From NCBI RefSeq assembly GCF_965137005.1, contig NZ_CBCRXM010000019.1, positions 1-32,399 of the forward strand: a stretch of DNA of 32,399 bases. The letters are read 5' to 3'. The notes beneath the pieces were generated by a model. That model was not told the origin of the DNA and did not search any database. It was given only the letters and a program-made list of their open reading frames with translations. Source of the DNA: Sphingomonas_O antarctica (GTDB lineage Bacteria > Pseudomonadota > Alphaproteobacteria > Sphingomonadales > Sphingomonadaceae). This document shows, in pieces, positions 23,982-32,268 of this stretch. The translations under genes and the position numbers were made by a program. Position 1 is the first letter of the stretch, and every line of letters begins with the position of its first letter.

Positions 23982-24881
23982 ATGTTGAGACTCGTTGCGG
24001 CTGCGCTGGCGCTTTCGATCAGCGGTTGCGCGGTAGCTGAGCCGTTAGACTTCGATCAATATGTAGCGTCGATCAAGCCGGTCAAACCGGTTGCCCGGGT
24101 GACCTATGGGTCGGCGGCGTCCCAGCACGCCGATCTGTATTTGCCCACGAGCAAGGGGCCGCATCCGGTGGTTGTGCTCATTCATGGCGGATGCTGGCAG
24201 GCGAATGTCCCCGACGAAGCCATGGGGTTGAGCCAAAACGCCGCCGATCTGAGCGCGCATGGCGTCGCAGTATGGAATGTCGAATATCGCCGGATCGGCG
24301 AGCCCGGCGGCGGTTATCCCGGAATGTACGAGGATGTCGCAGCCAGCATCGACAAGCTGCGCGATGTCGCGGACCAGTATAAGCTCGACCTTCGCCGCGT
24401 GATTGTCGTCGGTCACTCGGCCGGAGGTCATCTGGCGTTATGGGCGGCGGCAAGGTCAAAGCTCCCGGCAAGCAGCCCGTTCTACCGCGCAAACGCGTTG
24501 CCGGTTCGGGGTGCTGTTTCCCTCGCGGGCGTCGGCAACCTCAAATATCACGCAAATTTGCTGGCGACAGTATGTCCCGACATCAAGATCGATCAGGTTG
24601 TTGGTCCGCTCGGCGCAGCGCGACCGGATCCGTTTGCTGACACGTCGCCTCGAAAGATGTTGCCGCTCGGCGTACCGACAATTTCCATAACCGGCGACTA
24701 TGACCAAGAGGTGCCGCCTTATGTCGGTTACCTATGGCGGAGGGTGGCTCTGAAAGCCGGCGACAGCGCGACTGATATCGTCTTGCCTGACGCAGGCCAC
24801 TTCGACGTGGTATCGGTGACGGCTCCCAGCTGGATCTTGGTTCGCAAGCAAGTCCTGACGATGATGGCGGCCACGAAATAA
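23982..24881 (+). CDS. Alpha/beta-hydrolase lipoprotein (esterase/dienelactone-hydrolase-like)
   Basis: The 299-residue protein has a lipoprotein signal (MLRLVAAALALSISGC, lipobox ISGC), so it is probably anchored to a periplasmic membrane face. The hydrolase domain has the oxyanion motif LIHGGCWQ, nucleophile elbow VVGHSAGGHLALWAA, acid D in ISITGDYDQEVPP and H in DAGHFDVVS, an intact triad of the BD-FAE/esterase (Abhydrolase_3 or DLH-like) group. The substrate is unknown. GGGAACAAGGG precedes the ATG. It is followed on the same strand by the SDR gene, about 100 bases away. Confidence 0.85.
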   Translation: MLRLVAAALALSISGCAVAEPLDFDQYVASIKPVKPVARVTYGSAASQHADLYLPTSKGPHPVVVLIHGGCWQANVPDEAMGLSQNAADLSAHGVAVWNVEYRRIGEPGGGYPGMYEDVAASIDKLRDVADQYKLDLRRVIVVGHSAGGHLALWAAARSKLPASSPFYRANALPVRGAVSLAGVGNLKYHANLLATVCPDIKIDQVVGPLGAARPDPFADTSPRKMLPLGVPTISITGDYDQEVPPYVGYLWRRVALKAGDSATDIVLPDAGHFDVVSVTAPSWILVRKQVLTMMAATK

Positions 24882-25020
24882 CGAATGCGGCGGATGATGA
24901 TCTCCGCCAGATTTCATTCGGTGGACGCAGGGTTCGGAGATTGATGCTGCGCGCACGAACGGCGCCGAGCAGTTGTGATTGAGGACATTTGATGGATTCT
25001 TTCAGAGACGACAGTTGATC

Positions 25021-25731
25021 GTGGGCAGCGCGGATAAGACCTCTGCGGTCATTATAGGCGCGTCGGGTGGGATTGGCTCAGCGCTCGAAGCCGCCCTTAT
25101 CGAGGAAGGCGCATTTGAGGTGGTTCATGGCTTTGCCCGGTCGCGAGGCGGGGTGCAGCATCTTGATCTGCTCGATGAAGCCAGCATTGCCGCTGCCGCG
25201 GCGCACGTTGGCGTTGGTCCAGCGCCCAGTCTGGTGATTGTTGCTACGGGTATGCTTCACGAAGAGAGCAACGACCCAGAAAGGGCGCTGCGCGATCTCG
25301 ACCCGAGCTGGCTCGCGAAGGTCTACGCAGTAAACGCGATTGGTCCGGCTATTGTGGCGAAGCATTTCTTACCGCTCATGCCCCGGAGCGGACGGGTCGT
25401 ATTCGCGGCATTGTCCGCCCGCGTTGGATCGATCACCGACAATCGGCTCGGCGGGTGGCACGGATACCGTGCCTCAAAGGCGGCGCTCAACATGCTGGTT
25501 CGCAATATTGCGATCGAGGAGCGGCGTCGCAACGATCGCGCCATCATCGTCGCAGTGCATCCCGGAACGGTCGATACCGCTTTGTCACGGCCCTTTCAGG
25601 GCAACGTGCAGCCCGGTCGACTGTTCAGCGCCGACCGTGCAGCGATGCAGTTGCTCGACATGATAGACGAACTATCGGTGCGCGACAGCGGCAAGCTGTT
25701 CGACTTCGAAGGTGAGGAAGTTCCCTTTTAG
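25021..25731 (+). CDS. Short-chain dehydrogenase/reductase (SDR) family oxidoreductase
   Basis: The protein is about 236 residues from the GTG at 25021. The cofactor motif SAVIIGASGGIGSALE is near the N-terminus, then NAIGPAIVAKHF (the N of the catalytic tetrad), FAALSARVGSI (catalytic S) and GYRASKAALNML with YxxxK, all intact. VHPGTVDTALSRPF follows, as in C-factor-like SDR proteins. The frame starts at TTG 24979, but GTG 25021 places the Rossmann motif at the usual distance. Substrate unknown. Confidence 0.88.
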   Translation: MGSADKTSAVIIGASGGIGSALEAALIEEGAFEVVHGFARSRGGVQHLDLLDEASIAAAAAHVGVGPAPSLVIVATGMLHEESNDPERALRDLDPSWLAKVYAVNAIGPAIVAKHFLPLMPRSGRVVFAALSARVGSITDNRLGGWHGYRASKAALNMLVRNIAIEERRRNDRAIIVAVHPGTVDTALSRPFQGNVQPGRLFSADRAAMQLLDMIDELSVRDSGKLFDFEGEEVPF

Positions 25732-25800
25732 AGGTTGGCTTGACCCCCACTGCCTTTTTGCGCTCAGTTTCGGTTATTCAACCTGTCGCCCGCCGATCCC

Positions 25801-25867
25801 AAAAGCAGCCATCCACCGTGCGGCCTGCGAACGTCCGATATTGCGTGAATAGTGGTTGGTCCGCTTT
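25801..25867. repeat. Paired-arm palindromic repeat
   Basis: AAAAGCAGCCATCCACC and GGTTGGTCCGCTTTA face each other across about 35 bases. The first arm shares AAAAGCAGCCAT exactly with the copy at 14859. It lies between the SDR gene and IS481 copy 2. Confidence 0.5.
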
Positions 25868-25897
25868 AGGTGCTTTCCTCGGGGTCCAGCCGTCGAT

Positions 25898-26014
25898 TCA
25901 GCTGGAGCGCGAAGGCGGCTGAGCGTCAGACTGTGCCTTCCACAGCCACCAACGCTCTTGCTTGGCAAATTTTGTGTAGGCGATCGCGGGGTTCGCCAGG
26001 CCTTCCCCATCTAG
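25898..26014 (-). pseudogene. 3' part of a short ORF split by IS481 plus IS630
   Basis: On the minus strand this reads DGEGLANPAIAYTKFAKQER, WWLWKAQSDAQPPSRSS and a stop, in continuous frame up to the CTAG at 26011-26014. Removing both insertion sequences and keeping one CTAG joins it to 28183-28212, giving a 48-residue frame that starts at a GTG. It could be the remains of a small gene. The family is not recognised. Confidence 0.35.
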
Positions 26015-27026
26015 GTGTTTGATCCCACGGTTTGATGGTGCGATCCTTTCGTTGGAATGGAAGGAAGCATTATGGGGCAAGTTCGTCATGGGAGCGCCAC
26101 GACCACGTACGCTGTCAGAGCAGCAATACAGCGATCGCAAGCTTCGCTCGCGGCGCTGAGCCGGGAGCTGAGCATCAACCCGAAGACGGTGGCGAAGTGG
26201 CGTAAGCGAGCGACGGTTGAGGATCTGAAGACCGGGCCGAAGGCCCCCCACTCCACGACCCTGACCCAAGCAGAGGAGGCCGCCGTGGTCGCGTTCCGCC
26301 GTCACACACTGCTACCGCTCGACGACTGCCTCTACGCATTGCAGCCGTCGATCCCGCATCTGACACGCTCCGCGCTGCACCGCTGCCTGCAGCGCCACGG
26401 CATATCCCGTCTGCCGGATATCGAGGGCAATAAACCCACGCGTCAGCGCTTCAAGCGCTACCCGATCGGCTTCTTTCACGTGGACATCGCCGAGGTGCAA
26501 ACCGCCGAAGGCAAGCTCTACCTGTTCGTCGGCATTGATCGCACCAGCAAGTTCGCGGTGACGCAACTGGTCGACAAAGCTGACAGGCGAACGGCGTGGG
26601 AGTTCCTTGAGCATCTGCTCAAGCCGTACCCTACCGCATCCATACGATCCTCACCGACAACGGCATCCAGTTTGCTGAGCAGCCGCGCAACCGGAACACC
26701 GCCTGGTCGCGCCAGATGCGCTTCGACATGATCTGCGAGGCGAACGACATTGAGCATCGTCTGACCAAGCCGAACCACCCATGGACCAACGGGCAGGTCG
26801 AACGGATGAACCGCACCATCAAGGAAGCCACCGTCAAACGCTTCCACTACGAGAGCCATGACCAGCTGCGGGTACACCTCGCCGACTTCATCGCCGCCTA
26901 CAACTTCGCCCGCCGTCTGAAGACCCTCAGCGGCCTCACACCCTACGAATACATCGCCAAAATCTGGACTTCAGAGCCAGAACGGTTCATCATCCACCCG
27001 ATCCACCAGATGCCGGGACTAAACAC
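26015..27026 (+). mobile_element. IS481-family insertion sequence, copy 2 (frameshifted)
   Basis: It has the same terminal sequences as copy 1 (GTGTTTGATCCCAC and GGGACTAAACAC) and CTAG on both sides (26011-26014 and 27027-27030), as expected for a CTAG target duplication. It is one base shorter than copy 1. The right CTAG runs straight into an IS630 element. Confidence 0.9.
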
Positions 27027-27030
27027 CTAG
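26072..27030 (+). pseudogene. IS481-family transposase, single-base deletion
   Basis: It is close to the intact copy (3965-4924) throughout, with the same HTH and with D of HVDIAEVQ, D of LTDNGIQF and E of NGQVERMNRTIKEA encoded. At about 26622-26628 copy 1 has CTCAAAACTGTACCC and this copy has CTCAAGCCGTACCC, one base fewer, which breaks the frame between the first and second catalytic Asp. The two halves are 26072-26731 and 26716-27030. Many synonymous differences show that the copies parted some time ago and are not a recent duplication. Confidence 0.9.
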
Positions 27031-28179
27031 TGGATTGATTCCAACGTTTGGAACCCTCAGTTTCGAGCCGCAATGATGTCATCGGGATTGGCCTTCCAGG
27101 TGAAGGGTTTGGGGTCTGCGGCGTTGTATTCGCAGATGAAGCGATTGATGGCGGCCTGGAGATCGACGACGGAATGGAACACGCCGTTCTTGAGCCGGCG
27201 CCGGGTCAGCTTGGCGAAGAAGCCCTCGACGGCGTTGAGCCATGAGCACGAGGTCGGCGTGAAGTGGAAGGTCCAGCGCGGATGGCGGGCGAGCCATTGC
27301 TGGACCTTGTCCTTCTTGTGAGCGGCGTAGTTGTCGAGGATCACGTGGACCGCCTTGTCGGCCGGCACCTCGCGCTCGATGCGATTGAGGAAGCGGATGA
27401 ACTCCTGATGGCGATGGCGCTGCATGTTCTGGCCAATGACCGTTCCGTCCAGCACATTGAGCGCGGCGAACAGCGTGGTCGTGCCGTGGCGCTTGTAGTC
27501 ATGGGTCATGGTGCCGGCGCGACCCTTCTTCATCGGCAGACCGGGTTGGGTGCGGTCAAGCGCCTGGATCTGCGACTTCTCATCGAAGGACAGCACCACA
27601 GCGTGAGCCGGCGGATCGACATAGAGGCCGACTATCTCGGTGAGCTTCTCGGCGAACGCCGGGTCGTTCGACAGCTTGAAGCTGCGCCAGCGGTGGGGAC
27701 TGAGACCGTGCGTCTTCCAGATCGCCTGCACCGTCGATGCGGCCACGCCAGCCACCTTCGCCATCGCCCGCACCGTCCAATGGGTCGCCTCGTGCGGCGG
27801 CGGTTCTTGCGTCAGGCGGACGATCTCGGCGACACGCGCGGGCGGGATCGGCGTCTTGCCGGGCGGGCGGGACTTGTCGCGAAGCAGACCATCGACGCCT
27901 TCGTGCATGAAGCGCTCCTGCCAGCGCCACACGCAGGTCTTCGACTTGCCGGTCTGGGTCATGATTGCCGAGGTGCCCTGACCGTCACCACTCAACAAAA
28001 CGATGCGCGCACGCCAGACGTGCTTCTGCGGACTTTGGGGCGCCGCAGCGATCGCGTTCAATCGCTGACGGTCGGCGGCTGATAAGGTGAAACTGATGCC
28101 TTCGCGCATCCTCCCAACATCGCATGGCAGCGGACCGCTGGGAATCCCCGTTCGGACTCTTACGTTCCGGTCAATCCAC
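27030..28179 (-). mobile_element. IS630-family insertion sequence, intact
   Basis: Terminal repeats GTGGATTGATTCCAACGT and GTGGATTGACCGGAACGT (right, reverse complement) are flanked by TA on both sides (27028-27029 and 28180-28181). The left TA is that of the CTAG bordering IS481 copy 2, exactly as for the other IS481/IS630 pair. Total length is about 1.15 kb. Confidence 0.87.
27057..28109 (-). CDS. IS630-family transposase, intact
   Basis: The 350-residue protein has a helix-turn-helix N-terminus (TGKSKTCVWRWQERFMHEGV then DGLLRDKSRPPG), an HTH_29/33-type linker (ATHWTVRAMAKVAGVAAST) and the DDE_3 domain. Catalytic residues are D in LSFDEKSQIQALDR, D in VILDNYAAHKKDKV and E in SWLNAVEGFFAKLTRR. 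It is full-length and of a different IS630 subgroup from the broken element at 4.9-6.6 kb. Both ends of the element are identifiable, so it may be mobile. Confidence 0.93.
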   Translation of the reverse strand: MREGISFTLSAADRQRLNAIAAAPQSPQKHVWRARIVLLSGDGQGTSAIMTQTGKSKTCVWRWQERFMHEGVDGLLRDKSRPPGKTPIPPARVAEIVRLTQEPPPHEATHWTVRAMAKVAGVAASTVQAIWKTHGLSPHRWRSFKLSNDPAFAEKLTEIVGLYVDPPAHAVVLSFDEKSQIQALDRTQPGLPMKKGRAGTMTHDYKRHGTTTLFAALNVLDGTVIGQNMQRHRHQEFIRFLNRIEREVPADKAVHVILDNYAAHKKDKVQQWLARHPRWTFHFTPTSCSWLNAVEGFFAKLTRRRLKNGVFHSVVDLQAAINRFICEYNAADPKPFTWKANPDDIIAARN

Positions 28180-28336
28180 TAGCACGGCATTTTTGCTCCA
28201 CAGTCTGGGCACTCGCCGCCGTCATTGTAAAGTGTGCGACGTACGCACAACGGCTGGAGGGACCGATGGCGTACGGACATTTGTGAGGATTCTCCGACCT
28301 TGTCGTTCCTTCAATCATCGCAATTAGGGAGCCGTG

Positions 28337-28795
28337 ATGACGAGTAGTTACCTGTCGAGGCCGCTCCTGACGATGTTAGGTGCGGCCGATGTCGATGTAA
28401 GAGATGTCCAGAAAGAGATCGCGCAGCAGATGGGGGGAAACCGTTATCCGGTGCTTCGCTCGGATCATCTTTTTGTCCGGCGGGTTCGCGAAGCTACCGG
28501 CGTGCATCTGACCGTCATTGCGTGGCGTTATAACAGGCTGCTTATGTCCATCGAGCAGATAAAGGACGGTCGCATCCATTGGATGTACCATGAGTTTAAA
28601 AGCAGCCAGTGCTCCTTTCGCTGCCGAACTCAGCAATCGGCAGTCGTCACTGGAGCGCTTCGCCGCAAGCATTTTGCTGTCGTTACCGATAAGATCGGCG
28701 TCCTGGCCGACGTCAGGATTGCTGGGTTGGACGAGCATTCCGCGAGCGAAGGATGGCTCAGCCTAAAGCTGGCGCCGGAATGGATCTCATTCTGA
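28337..28795 (+). CDS. Hypothetical protein (152 residues)
   Basis: The ATG at 28337 has AGGGAG five bases upstream (a GTG at 28334 is in the same frame). The protein has no signal or membrane segment. It reads like a small alpha/beta protein (VREATGVHLTVIAWRYNRLL, GRIHWMYHEF, then VADVRI-type strands to LSLKLAPEWISF). I recognise no family. It is the first of a run of small genes on the plus strand, at 28.3-32.2 kb, next to an IS630 element. Codon use is like the neighbours except for AT-richer codons at the start. Confidence 0.6.
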   Translation: MTSSYLSRPLLTMLGAADVDVRDVQKEIAQQMGGNRYPVLRSDHLFVRRVREATGVHLTVIAWRYNRLLMSIEQIKDGRIHWMYHEFKSSQCSFRCRTQQSAVVTGALRRKHFAVVTDKIGVLADVRIAGLDEHSASEGWLSLKLAPEWISF

Positions 28796-28839
28796 GTGTC
28801 GCTAATTAGCGTCAGGCGGCGAAGAGGCTAATCAGCCTG

Positions 28840-29541
28840 ATGCTCGACTCGACCCCACAACGCCTTGGATCCTTCTACCTTGAGGATCTTTCAATCGTGG
28901 CGCTTGCCGCCTCCGCGGACCAAAACATCTCACCGATGCTTCCAGAGCTTGACGAAGCGCGTCGCGCTCGATTGCGTTCGCGCATCAAGCAGCTTGGCCG
29001 GCACAACTGGCCCTCTAGCCTTTACGGCGACCCGCTGCTGCGTCGCGGTTACACGCTGCGTCAGTGCTGCCGCTTGATCGCCACCCTGATGCTCCTCGAT
29101 GCTCACCTCGCTCCCAGCGACGCCATTGCGCTCGCCCAAGCCAACGAGCTCAGCATACTGCGCGCGATAGCGCCGCGGCTGGAGACCGTCATCGTGGGAC
29201 GATCCCTTGTCAGCGCCGCCGACCTGCTGATGGTCGTGCCGCTGGGGGAACTGGTAGATCTCGTCGCAGCCGAGCAGTGGCGCAAATTCCAGCCACAGGC
29301 GATTAGACTAGTACGCCGGCGGGACCTCTCATCATTATGGTCAGCCGACGCCGAGCTCCAATTTCCTGGCCAGCGGCTCGTCCTCGACATTGGGCTGGCC
29401 GTCTCGACCGCATGGCTTTGGATGCGCGAACGCAGATTGATGACGGATATAGCAGTCGAGGCGCTGCTGGATGAGGTCGGGGCCGCAGAAAAGAGCCCTG
29501 GATATTCAGGTCCAACAGCACCGATTTTCCGACAGCGGTAG
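28840..29541 (+). CDS. Hypothetical protein, member A of an unknown paralogous family
   Basis: The 233-residue protein is rich in Arg and Leu, with no signal peptide. The core RRGYTLRQCCRLIATLMLLD then AHLAP....ALAQANELSIL, and later FPGQRLVLDIGLAVSTAW with W-LWMRERR, reappears in the gene at 30641-31048. I do not recognise the family. It is predicted to be mainly helical. It starts at ATG 28840, 45 bases after the preceding gene. The last about 30 residues are not shared with the second copy. Function unknown. Confidence 0.6.
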   Translation: MLDSTPQRLGSFYLEDLSIVALAASADQNISPMLPELDEARRARLRSRIKQLGRHNWPSSLYGDPLLRRGYTLRQCCRLIATLMLLDAHLAPSDAIALAQANELSILRAIAPRLETVIVGRSLVSAADLLMVVPLGELVDLVAAEQWRKFQPQAIRLVRRRDLSSLWSADAELQFPGQRLVLDIGLAVSTAWLWMRERRLMTDIAVEALLDEVGAAEKSPGYSGPTAPIFRQR

Positions 29542-29654
29542 ATCGGCGTCACATGTCGCCGAACACTTGACATTGATTTGTTGATTTGGCAGACATGCGT
29601 TCAATGAGCTTGGGTCATCCCCGGCGAATCCTTGATCGTCAGAGGAGCGAGCGT

Positions 29655-29924
29655 TTGAACGAGTATGTCATCAGCCAGATCCGCCGGATTAGTGACGCGA
29701 TGCTCCAGGCCGATGGCGGGGGCGCCTTTAGTAACGCCGAACGGATCGCCGGCGCCTTCGTAAACGGTCGCGCCGATTGGCTGCCGGAGAGGTACGACGA
29801 CATTGGTGGCGCCCTCATTCGGCTTGGGGCTGAATGGCGCGAGGCCGTCGTCGAGGTCTGGATGCGCAACTATAATGGGGGGTGGGGAACCGCGTGGTTG
29901 GTCAACCGGTCAGAAGAAGCCTGA
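29655..29924 (+). CDS. Hypothetical protein (about 89 residues)
   Basis: The TTG at 29655 has AGGAG seven bases upstream. ATGs at 29595 and 29604 are in the same frame and would add about 20 residues. It contains NEYVISQIRRISDAMLQADG and ends YNGGWGTAWLVNRSEEA. Nothing recognised. Soluble and acidic-to-neutral. Confidence 0.5.
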   Translation: MNEYVISQIRRISDAMLQADGGGAFSNAERIAGAFVNGRADWLPERYDDIGGALIRLGAEWREAVVEVWMRNYNGGWGTAWLVNRSEEA

Positions 29925-30090
29925 TTCTCCAACGTCATCGGTCAGCGCACCACCAGCCGGGTCAAGATCACGACGAGCGAAATGGAAGGCCATGTGGGGC
30001 AGTTAATCCCGTTGGCGTCCTGCGCCACTTGACGAACGTAGAGTCAGATTACCGCGTGATGGCCGCAAGACGCGATTGGAAAGAGGAAAT

Positions 30091-30531
30091 ATGGGTGACG
30101 TCTGGAACAGCGTGACGGTTTATGGACCGGCACTGGAAATAGACCGCTTTAAGCGGCTGTGCATTGCTCCATCCGAGACGGTTTTCCGCTCGGGACAGAG
30201 CGGCTGGGAGGGTTGCGCTTGCACCATCTCCGTTCCGTCAGCGAGAACGAAAGATCCTTCACGATCGCCGAGCTACTACTCGGACGAGGTGTGGAATTTT
30301 CAGCAGTTCACACGGACTTCCGAGGTAGAATACTCGTTCTCCTTCGATACCGATGGCGAGTTCCCTGTCATCCTTTTCGAGTGCCTTGCAGCGAGCTTAC
30401 CGAAGCTTTCGTTTGACTGCCGTTGCATTGCAAGCTTGGACGAGTTTATGGGCTTCGGATGGTTTAATGGTCCGCCGGGGAGTCAAGATTTCAGGCAGGA
30501 CTATGAGGTCCCGGAGGACTATTGGGGCTAG
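30091..30531 (+). CDS. Hypothetical protein, possibly Api92/YubB-like ferredoxin fold
   Basis: From the ATG at 30091 (AAGAGGA just upstream) the protein has 146 residues. It opens with a strand-helix pair (WNSVTVYGPALEIDRFKRLC) and later has VEYSFSFDTDGEFPVILFEC with LAASLPKLSFDC, then FGWFNGPPGSQDFRQDYEVP. Strand-helix-strand order with a Trp/Gly-rich loop and ...EDYWG tail recalls the small ferredoxin-like proteins called Api92-like or YubB-like on plasmids and phages, but the similarity is only of pattern. Function unknown. Confidence 0.55.
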   Translation: MGDVWNSVTVYGPALEIDRFKRLCIAPSETVFRSGQSGWEGCACTISVPSARTKDPSRSPSYYSDEVWNFQQFTRTSEVEYSFSFDTDGEFPVILFECLAASLPKLSFDCRCIASLDEFMGFGWFNGPPGSQDFRQDYEVPEDYWG

Positions 30532-30640
30532 CAGAGTAGGCTGAAGCGGAGCTGCACGGCCCAGATCGAGCACGACGCTCGCATCGACGGACTGCAAAAT
30601 CGACGTCAAACTGATCGGGCGTTACGATCGGCCATCAAAC

Positions 30641-31048
30641 ATGCGCGAGGATCCCGCGCTCCGTCCCGGTTACACCTTGCGACAATGTTTCCGATTGATG
30701 CCCGCCTTGCTTCTGCTTGATGCCCATATCCCAACGAGCATCGCCACTCCCATCGCGCGCGCCAATGAGATCCTGCTTCTGCAAACCATAATGGCGCGCC
30801 TCGGGAATGTTGAGGCGCGAACGCCAGCAAACGATATCGCGGTCTTACTGCTAGGCGACTATTGGGAATGGCTAGATCCCGCCGAGTGGACAGTAAGCGA
30901 AGCTTATCGCGTGCGCACGATCCATCGCGCCGACATTGCTGATTTATGGACCGACGATGAAGGCCTTGGCTCAGCCGGACAGCGGCTCGTCATCGACATT
31001 GGCGGTGCAGGACGAACCATTTGGCGCTGGCTGAGGCTCGCGGCCTGA
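30641..31048 (+). CDS. Hypothetical protein, member B of the unknown family; 5' part degenerate
   Basis: The 135-residue frame from ATG 30641 matches the gene at 28840 over most of its length: RPGYTLRQCFRLMPALLLLD, AHIP...IARANEILLL and SAGQRLVIDIGGAGRTIWRWL. Upstream of 30641, similarity continues without a start (KLIGRYDRPSN in this frame resembles the IKQLGRHNWPSS of member A), so the ancestral gene was longer and its N-terminus has decayed. The product may still be made from the ATG. Function unknown. Confidence 0.5.
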   Translation: MREDPALRPGYTLRQCFRLMPALLLLDAHIPTSIATPIARANEILLLQTIMARLGNVEARTPANDIAVLLLGDYWEWLDPAEWTVSEAYRVRTIHRADIADLWTDDEGLGSAGQRLVIDIGGAGRTIWRWLRLAA

Positions 31049-31164
31049 TGCCGGCCAACGCACTCACGGAGCTAACGGGTGAGGTTGAAGGGATGTCATC
31101 ACAACCCGTTTTTCAGCTTTCTGGGCACCGTTCTGAGCGACGGCATGACGCAGGAGAATAATCC

Positions 31165-31353
31165 ATGTGGAATCCACTTGCCGCGGCACCGGTTCGTCCG
31201 TGGGGCAGCGGCTTTCAATCAGTGACAGTCGGACGGTCGCATGTCGTATTGCAGGCGCCCGACGGGCAACTATGGGACAGCGTGCGCGACGCATTTGGGC
31301 TGAACGCCTCGACATGTGCATGTGCGAAGACCAGACTGACCAACTCGAGCTGA
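31165..31353 (+). CDS. Hypothetical 62-residue protein, first gene of a coupled trio
   Basis: GGAG lies eight bases before the ATG. The product (MWNPLAAAPVRPWGSGFQSV, VTVGRSHVVLQAPDGQLWDS then VRDAFGL) has good codon use. A CxC is present near its end (TCACAKTR). Its TGA overlaps the ATG of the next gene by one base (TGATG at 31351-31355). Unknown family. Confidence 0.5.
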   Translation: MWNPLAAAPVRPWGSGFQSVTVGRSHVVLQAPDGQLWDSVRDAFGLNASTCACAKTRLTNSS

Positions 31354-31652
31354 TGCGTGCCACCCTGCGTTGTATCGCGGAGGACATGCACCGCATCGAC
31401 TCGGCGGCGATGATCGCGAACCTGTTCGGCGGCAGCACGCTTTTCTTTCGCCATGTCCTTCTGGACCTGTCCAACCGAGATTTGCTCGAGCACGAAGGGA
31501 CAGTCTTCAAGCACGCCAGGCTGGCGGCGTTCGAATGGTCCGTATTGGCCATGCTCGAGGCGACCAAGCCGGCCGTCATCGATTATGACGATGCAACCCA
31601 GCAGCGTTCTGCCGCCAGCCAGCGCGGTGAAGAGCGCGTCCTCGCCATTTAG
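31353..31652 (+). CDS. Hypothetical 99-residue protein, second gene of a coupled trio
   Basis: The start overlaps the preceding stop (TGATG), favouring coupling over the longer frame from 31167. The protein is helical: RATLRCIAEDMHRIDSAAMI, NLFGGSTLFFRHVLLDLSNR, then HARLAAFEWSVLAMLEATKP. It has no recognised domain. The next gene starts 11 bases after its stop. Confidence 0.55.
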   Translation: MRATLRCIAEDMHRIDSAAMIANLFGGSTLFFRHVLLDLSNRDLLEHEGTVFKHARLAAFEWSVLAMLEATKPAVIDYDDATQQRSAASQRGEERVLAI

Positions 31653-31663
31653 GGAAATCGACT

Positions 31664-32221
31664 ATGCCCAGCTCCAATCATTATTTTCGAAACTGCTGCG
31701 CGGACACTCTGTTCGCGCGCATGCGCCGTGGCACGCTGATGCCGCAGGTTGATCAGGATCTGGATACGCCGATCTTCTTGAGCGATCGCGCTGTAGGGGC
31801 TGGCGAGCTCGCCATCGCCGACCCCTTCCCTGTCGCCAGCGATGGCGCTGTACGCTTCGTGCGCGGCGAGAGCGATGGAGGGCCGGCAGTCGTGATGGAG
31901 GAACGTGGTCAGGACGACGTCTGGCACGACAGCTGGGCCCTGCCTACGGATTCGGTCGACGCACGCGAGGGGATGATCGGTTGGCTCAACACCCAGAGCC
32001 ACCGGTGGGATCGGTTTGCCAACATGCTGCGCCGTCGCGGCGCGGACGAACTCACCAAATGGATTTTCGAACTCATGGTGGTGCCAAACTCCATCCACGC
32101 CACCCCGGCTCGGTTCGAGTCGCAACGCTGGACGTATCTCCATCGACAGCCCCGCGCAGCGGGCAGAACCGACGACTGCTCGTGCCGTCCCGGCAGCGTG
32201 CAGCATAGCCGCGACTTGTGA
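31664..32221 (+). CDS. Hypothetical 185-residue protein, third gene of a coupled trio
   Basis: AGGGAAA precedes the ATG. The sequence has DTPIFLSDRAVGAGELAIAD, a compact acidic middle (RGESDGGPAVVMEERGQDDV then WHDSWALP) and helices ending FELMVVPNSI. The last 45 residues look like unstructured, Arg/Ser/Cys-rich sequence and may reflect a late frameshift. No family recognised. A hairpin follows the stop. Confidence 0.5.
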   Translation: MPSSNHYFRNCCADTLFARMRRGTLMPQVDQDLDTPIFLSDRAVGAGELAIADPFPVASDGAVRFVRGESDGGPAVVMEERGQDDVWHDSWALPTDSVDAREGMIGWLNTQSHRWDRFANMLRRRGADELTKWIFELMVVPNSIHATPARFESQRWTYLHRQPRAAGRTDDCSCRPGSVQHSRDL

Positions 32222-32235
32222 CAAGTGATGCTCAA

Positions 32236-32261
32236 CCCCACCGCGTTGACACACGGTGGGG
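32236..32261. terminator. Bidirectional hairpin between convergent genes
   Basis: CCCCACCG (32236-32243) pairs with CGGTGGGG (32254-32261), loop of ten bases, 15 bases after the stop of the plus-strand gene and eight bases before that of the minus-strand gene. No T run. Its position supports both genes. Confidence 0.65.
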
Positions 32262-32268
32262 CGATGCA

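Noticed and set aside
31167..31352. Longer start for the 99-residue gene
   Set aside because: The overlapping frame from 31165 has the ribosome-binding site and better codon use; the TGATG overlap at 31353 explains the start.
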